DNA from: Dehalococcoidia bacterium
Lineage (GTDB): Bacteria > Chloroflexota > Dehalococcoidia > UBA3495
Assembly (NCBI GenBank): GCA_028822675.1
Contig: JAPKDE010000034.1
Coordinates: 1-17,078, forward strand
DNA: 17,078 nt
Direction of reading: 5' to 3'
Shown: in pieces, positions 13,556 to 17,078 of the stretch
How the letters are laid out: each line of letters starts with the position of its first letter
Numbering within the stretch: the stretch's first letter is position 1
Position numbers and translations under genes: made by a program
Notes under the pieces: generated by a model
What the model was told of the DNA's origin: nothing
Database searches by the model: none
The model's input: only the letters and a program-made list of their open reading frames with translations

Positions 13556-14773
13556 CGCCGCGGCTGCGGCCTTCTGAAATGGGGAAGTTAGTTCTAAATC
13601 CTTGCCGATCTCGCGGAGGGCTGGCAGAATTTCTTGTCCCATCAGTTCCAGGCAACGCATTGTGTCGGCGTGGGTGGTGTCACCATCGTTGGTCCAGACG
13701 CCCAGGATGCCTGGGCGGATGACTGATAAGACCTCACGCAGCTTTCTGACCACGGTCTCAGGGCTGCCCACGATCCAGCGGTTGGAGGCCAGAATCTCGT
13801 CATAAGACGCTGTCTCAAGGCCCAGACCAAGGAACGGGTCCTTGCGGATGCGGCCCAGGTATTTGGCAATCTTGGGGTCGTTGCGGTTGCCGCCGTAGCC
13901 CACCGGCAGCATGTAGTCTTTGGGTACTGGCACTCGGCCCACACCCACGTTGCCGGTCAAAAAACCCTTGGCCGACTCGTAAGCTTTTTCATCGGTGTCC
14001 TGCACGTGGATACGGCACAGGTAGCCAAAATTCTCTGGCCCCGGTGTGTAGCCGGCCTCTCGGGCTGCTTCGGTGTAGATCTCCATCATGTCTTGGGTGC
14101 CCTGAGGGTCGGTCTCCAGGTAGATGTAGGGGTAACCACGCTCGGCGGCCCAGACCAGTGTCTGCGGGCTGCCAAGTCCGGGTATCCAAACCGGGGGATG
14201 GGGCTTTTGCAGGGGCATCTGGAACGGGTTAACCACCCGGAAGTGGTAATGCTTGCCCTCCCATCGGAAGGGACCTGGAGTGGTCCAAGTTTTGATTATC
14301 AGATCATGGGCTTCTTCGAACCGCTCCCGGTTGTGAAGGGGGTTAATATTGGCGGCCAGGCTTTCCACTCCGGTGCCGCGGACGAAGCCAGACACCACTC
14401 GTCCGTTGGAGATCATGTCGATCTCGGCGATCTCTTCAGCGACTCTTAAAGGGTTTTCAAAAGTAGGCAACGGGTTGCCCATCAAAACGATCTTGGGCTT
14501 TTTCGTGTTGCGAGCCAGGATGGCGGCTTCCAGGTTCATGGTGGCACCCAGGCAGGTGGGCGTGTTGTGATGCTCGTTTAGCATCAGGCCATCGAACCCC
14601 GCTTCTTCGCAGTATTCGTACTCATCCAGGTACTCGTTGTACTGGCGAGCGCCGATCTGCGGGTCAAAGTTCTTGTTGGAGAAGGTTAGCCGCACTGCTT
14701 GGTTGGGGCTGTTTCTGACAGCTTCCTCTGTGTAGCTGGTGTAGGCCCGTTCCGTGAACCGCATTAAAAACAT
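13550..14773 (-). CDS. LLM-class flavin-dependent oxidoreductase, paralogue 2
   Basis: A 407-residue luciferase-like flavin oxidoreductase. Blocks are RLTF (28-31), LNEHHNTPTC (65-74), MGNPLP, EEIAEIDMISNGR, VSGFVRG and GSPETVV. I chose the ATG at 14773. With it, RLTF and NEHHN fall at the same residue numbers as in the downstream paralogue, and AAGG lies 7 bases upstream. The ATG at 14806 adds 11 unsupported residues and lacks an SD. It is about 30 residues longer than paralogue 1, mainly in the second half (YGGNRNDPKIAKYLGR region), where substrate-contacting loops usually differ. The C terminus ends in six alanines. It is the first gene of the leftward group; a 145-base gap holds the hairpin and heptamer arrays before the hydrolase. 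Confidence 0.9.
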   Translation of the reverse strand: MFLMRFTERAYTSYTEEAVRNSPNQAVRLTFSNKNFDPQIGARQYNEYLDEYEYCEEAGFDGLMLNEHHNTPTCLGATMNLEAAILARNTKKPKIVLMGNPLPTFENPLRVAEEIAEIDMISNGRVVSGFVRGTGVESLAANINPLHNRERFEEAHDLIIKTWTTPGPFRWEGKHYHFRVVNPFQMPLQKPHPPVWIPGLGSPQTLVWAAERGYPYIYLETDPQGTQDMMEIYTEAAREAGYTPGPENFGYLCRIHVQDTDEKAYESAKGFLTGNVGVGRVPVPKDYMLPVGYGGNRNDPKIAKYLGRIRKDPFLGLGLETASYDEILASNRWIVGSPETVVRKLREVLSVIRPGILGVWTNDGDTTHADTMRCLELMGQEILPALREIGKDLELTSPFQKAAAAAA

Positions 14774-15113
14774 GTCGTTACCTTTTAAGGGTTGGGCGTT
14801 GGACATTGAGCTGCCGATCTACTGTTAAGCGGCTGCCCTCTTATATAAACCAGTTTCCCTGAGCCTTCGCTATTATCGGAGCTCGTCTCTAGCGATTTGG
14901 AATCCAGTCAGGAAATGGGAGACTCAGTAGGCTGCGGGTCAGCGCCTATCCTAGCCTGCGGTGACAATCGGGTCAAGCAGACTGGGCATTGTCAGACCCA
15001 CCGCCGTTAAACCCTGATTGTGCTATAGTTTATGAGCCGTTTTGGCAGGCTTGGAACGTAGTGTTTTTGTGCCCAACGGCGATAAATCACCAACCATCAT
15101 CAGGAAGTTTTTC
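14774..15113. other. Divergent intergenic region between LLM paralogue 2 and serA
   Basis: No gene or tRNA is visible in these 340 bases. At 14781-14790 the palindrome CCTT-TT-AAGG contains the SD of the LLM gene. A 7-bp dyad TGACAAT (14962-14968) / ATTGTCA (14988-14994), centres 26 bases apart, is a possible operator. TATATA (14842-14847) is the only AT-rich candidate -10 area for the LLM gene, with no convincing -35. The rightward extended -10 for serA is at 15021-15029. Confidence 0.5.
15021..15029 (+). promoter_or_regulatory. Extended -10 promoter (TGCTATAGT) for serA
   Basis: TG-C-TATAGT fits the extended -10 pattern, with 5 of 6 matches in the hexamer. No good -35 lies 16-18 bases upstream. 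The predicted start near 15036 gives a leader of about 78 bases to the ATG at 15114 and argues against the longer in-frame ATG at 15042. Confidence 0.5.
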
Positions 15114-16700
15114 ATGCCCAAAATTTTGGTAGCAGACCCTATCGGCGCAGAGGGTGTTGACCTGCTCAAAACCCACGCCGAAGTTGACGTTAAGACGGGT
15201 ATGAAACCCCCGGAATTGCTGGCGATTATCGCCGACTATGAAGGCTTGGTCGTCCGTAGCGAGACCAAGGTAACCAAAGAAGTAATCGAGGCGGCTAAGA
15301 AACTGCAGGTGGTCGGCCGCGCTGGGATCGGCGTGGATAACATCGACTTGGAAGCGGCCACTGCCGCTGGCATCGCGGTGGTCAACGCCCCCACCGGCAA
15401 TACCGTTGCCGCCGCTGAGCACACCATGGCCCTGATGTTGGCCCTTTCCAGAAACGTGCCCGCCGCCCACCAGTCGCTCAAGGCCGGTGAATGGAAGCGC
15501 AGTGCGTTCATGGGTGTGGAAGTCCGAGCCAAGACGCTGGGCGTCTGCGGACTTGGTCGGGTTGGATCAGAGGTCGCCCGTCGCGCCCAGAGCTTTGATA
15601 TGAAACTGATTGGGTACGACCCGTTTGTGGCTCCCGACTATGCCAAGCGCATGGGCATTGAGTTGGTCTCATTGGAAGAACTGCTGGCCCAGTCTGACTT
15701 CATCACGTTGCACACTCCCTTGACCGACGGAACCCGCCACATGATTAGCGATGACCAGGTCAAGCTGCTCAAGCCGGGCGCCCGGCTGATCAACGTTGCC
15801 CGCGGCGAGTTGGTGGACGAGCAGGCGATTCTCAACGGACTGGAATCCGGTCAGTTGGGCGGGGTTGCTCTGGACGTTTTCGCCCAGGAACCGCCACAGA
15901 ACACCGAGTTGGTTGGACACCCCAAAGTCGTGGTCACACCCCATCTTGGAGCCTCCACTGAAGAAGCCCAGCGCGAAGTAGCCATTGAAGCCTCCGAGCA
16001 GGTTTTGACGGTGCTACGGGGAGAACCGGCCCGGAACACGGTCAACGCTCCGTTCGTTGCTCCTGAAGTCCACGCGGTCTTGGCTCCCTACATACCGGTG
16101 GCCACTGTGGTCGGGCAATTGCTAACCCATCTAGCCGACGGCCAGTTCATTGGCATCACCATCAGTTACCAAGGCGAGATTGCCGAGCATGATACGCGCT
16201 CGCTACAGGCTGCGGTCTTGGCTGGGTTGATGGAGCCGATCACTACCGGACAGGTCAACCTGATTAACGCGCCGGTATTGGCCCGAGAACGAGGCCTGAA
16301 TATAACCGAGCAGCACAATACCACCTCGCCGGAGTATTCAAGCATTGTCAGCGCCACCATCGAGACCAGCGAAGGCAAGGTTACCCTGGCCGGCACCTCA
16401 CTGCGGAACGAGCCGCACATTGTGAAAATTGACGATTACTGGCTGGACATCATCCCAACCACTCCTTATATGTTGTTTGTGGACAACCAAGATCAGCCGG
16501 GCTCCATTGGTGCCGTAGGCATGATTGCCGGCCGACACAACATCAACATCAGCTTCATGGAAGTTGGTCGCTTGGCCCTCAGAGGCCGGGCCATGATGGT
16601 GATTGGGTTGGATGATCCAGTCCCTTCTGCAGTCATAGAAGAAATACAGGGCTTGGGGCATATCTCCAACGTTAGGTTGGCGCACTTGGGGTCGTTGTAA
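15114..16700 (+). CDS. serA: D-3-phosphoglycerate dehydrogenase (long form with ASB and ACT domains)
   Basis: A 528-residue protein that oxidises 3-phosphoglycerate to 3-phosphohydroxypyruvate with NAD, the first step of the phosphorylated serine pathway in the cytosol. The substrate-binding domain starts MPKILVADPIGAEG, and AGIGVDNID (70-78) is typical. The NAD-binding motif is CGLGRVG (145-151). Catalytic residues are Arg230 (INVARGELVDE), Glu259 (FAQEP) and His277 (TPHLGAST). An allosteric substrate-binding (ASB) domain spans about 315-450, and a C-terminal ACT domain about 453-527 (DQPGSIGAVGMIAGRHNINI), giving probable serine feedback control. This long form is the Bacillus/Mycobacterium type. 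I chose the ATG at 15114: AGGAAG (15102-15107) lies 6 bases upstream, and the residues encoded from 15042 do not resemble the family. The next gene starts 80 bases downstream. Confidence 0.95.
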   Translation: MPKILVADPIGAEGVDLLKTHAEVDVKTGMKPPELLAIIADYEGLVVRSETKVTKEVIEAAKKLQVVGRAGIGVDNIDLEAATAAGIAVVNAPTGNTVAAAEHTMALMLALSRNVPAAHQSLKAGEWKRSAFMGVEVRAKTLGVCGLGRVGSEVARRAQSFDMKLIGYDPFVAPDYAKRMGIELVSLEELLAQSDFITLHTPLTDGTRHMISDDQVKLLKPGARLINVARGELVDEQAILNGLESGQLGGVALDVFAQEPPQNTELVGHPKVVVTPHLGASTEEAQREVAIEASEQVLTVLRGEPARNTVNAPFVAPEVHAVLAPYIPVATVVGQLLTHLADGQFIGITISYQGEIAEHDTRSLQAAVLAGLMEPITTGQVNLINAPVLARERGLNITEQHNTTSPEYSSIVSATIETSEGKVTLAGTSLRNEPHIVKIDDYWLDIIPTTPYMLFVDNQDQPGSIGAVGMIAGRHNINISFMEVGRLALRGRAMMVIGLDDPVPSAVIEEIQGLGHISNVRLAHLGSL

Positions 16701-16738
16701 GGCCTGCACAGCAGGGTCTTAATCAATAAAAAGGCGGC

Positions 16739-16758
16739 GTCTGGTATACCAGCCAGAC
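16739..16758. promoter_or_regulatory. Small palindrome upstream of the last gene
   Basis: CTGGTATACCAG (16741-16752) is a perfect 12-base palindrome, and GTCTGG (16739-16744) also pairs with CCAGAC (16753-16758). It lies 22 bases before the ATG at 16781, just upstream of the SD. It may be an operator or a small mRNA hairpin; no terminator T-run follows. Confidence 0.35.
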
Positions 16759-16780
16759 CCACGGATCGAGGAGAGAAACC

Positions 16781-17078
16781 ATGGGTGACAAAATTGGAAT
16801 CATGGGCGCCGGCGCGCTGGGGAGTTACGTCGGCGCTTTCTTGAGTCGGGCAGGCGAAGATGTGACCTTTATCGATATGTGGCCGGAGCACGTAGAAAAG
16901 ATGCGCACCAGCGGTCTTGATATCACCGGCAGCCAAGGTCCGTTCAATGTCCCCGTCAAAGCTATTCATCTGACAGAAGCCCAAAACATCGCGATCCCCT
17001 TCGATTGGGTCTTCATTTCCGTTAAGTCTTATGACACTGAATGGGCCACCCATTTCATCAAGCGATACGTCCGGGATG
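16781..17078 (+). CDS. Ketopantoate reductase-family (ApbA/PanE-like) protein, 5' part
   Basis: The first 99 codons are present before the window ends. The N terminus MGDKIGIMGAGALGSYVGAF carries the NADP-binding GxGxxG (Gly9, Gly11, Gly14), followed by an acidic strand end (FIDMW). ISVKSYDTEWA (79-89) holds the family VK motif (Lys82). This pattern is that of 2-dehydropantoate 2-reductase and its many paralogues. True PanE reduces ketopantoate to pantoate in CoA synthesis. Catabolic genomes often carry several homologues of unknown 2-oxoacid specificity, so I give no symbol. The SD GAGGAG (16768-16773) lies 7 bases before the ATG. Probably co-transcribed with serA. Confidence 0.8.
   Translation, partial: MGDKIGIMGAGALGSYVGAFLSRAGEDVTFIDMWPEHVEKMRTSGLDITGSQGPFNVPVKAIHLTEAQNIAIPFDWVFISVKSYDTEWATHFIKRYVRD

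Noticed and set aside
13553..13570. Poly-alanine tail of LLM paralogue 2 as a frameshift or repeat expansion
   Set aside because: Six GCN codons just before the stop are a mild C-terminal tail; the frame is intact and the codons are mixed.
14900..15020. Riboswitch or T-box before serA
   Set aside because: The predicted transcription start lies near 15036, downstream of this stretch, and I see no T-box or riboswitch core.
15042..15113. Longer N terminus for SerA
   Set aside because: The extra 24 residues do not resemble the family, have no SD, and would start about 6 bases after the predicted transcription start.

Overview
The window is dense, moderately GC-rich bacterial DNA from an oligotrophic-type genome. 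Two flavin-dependent luciferase-like (LLM class) monooxygenase paralogues flank an alpha/beta hydrolase. They sit among amidohydrolases, metallopeptidases, a gamma-glutamyltransferase-like enzyme, an Ldh2-type dehydrogenase and a long-form serA. Expanded LLM/FMNO paralogues beside scattered amidohydrolases are known from marine Chloroflexota (SAR202 clade, Dehalococcoidia). That is my best guess for the source; it rests on gene content only, because there is no rRNA or marker gene here.

Layout. (1) 1-253: the start of a leftward gene (possibly another LLM oxidoreductase) and a divergent promoter region. (2) 254-5581, rightward: MoCo-sulfurase-like class V aminotransferase, atypical GGT-family hydrolase, M20 metallopeptidase, DinB-fold protein. 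All four could act on low-molecular-weight thiol or peptide conjugates (inference). A REP-like palindrome separates the GGT and M20 genes. (3) 5593-6728: an AT-richer leftward island with a small protein lacking an ATG start and a regulator with a C-terminal XRE helix-turn-helix. The regulator is broken by an amber codon and a one-base frameshift. A perfect 16-bp-arm palindrome lies at the head of this locus. (4) 6777-9422, leftward: M42 peptidase then a stand-alone amidase, separated by a perfect 19-bp-arm hairpin. (5) 9423-9638: divergent control region with three tandem 12-bp repeats, each carrying a leftward -10 box, plus an extended -10 and dyad for the rightward gene. (6) 9639-11352, rightward: Ldh2-family dehydrogenase and an unrecognised protein, ending at a terminator-like hairpin. 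(7) 11427-14773, leftward: LLM oxidoreductase, alpha/beta hydrolase, LLM oxidoreductase. All three Shine-Dalgarno sites lie inside small palindromes, and GCTnnnn heptamer arrays lie between the genes. (8) 14774-17078: divergent intergenic region, then serA and the start of a ketopantoate-reductase-family gene, rightward.

How they fit together. The window looks like catabolic modules for amide, peptide and oxidised organic matter (hydrolysis, dehydrogenation, flavin-dependent oxygenation) next to serine biosynthesis. The most unusual parts are the decayed regulator island, the repeated -10 array, the nested Shine-Dalgarno hairpins in the LLM operon, and the co-located thiol-conjugate-type enzymes. 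All functional assignments are by motif reading only; no database search was possible.
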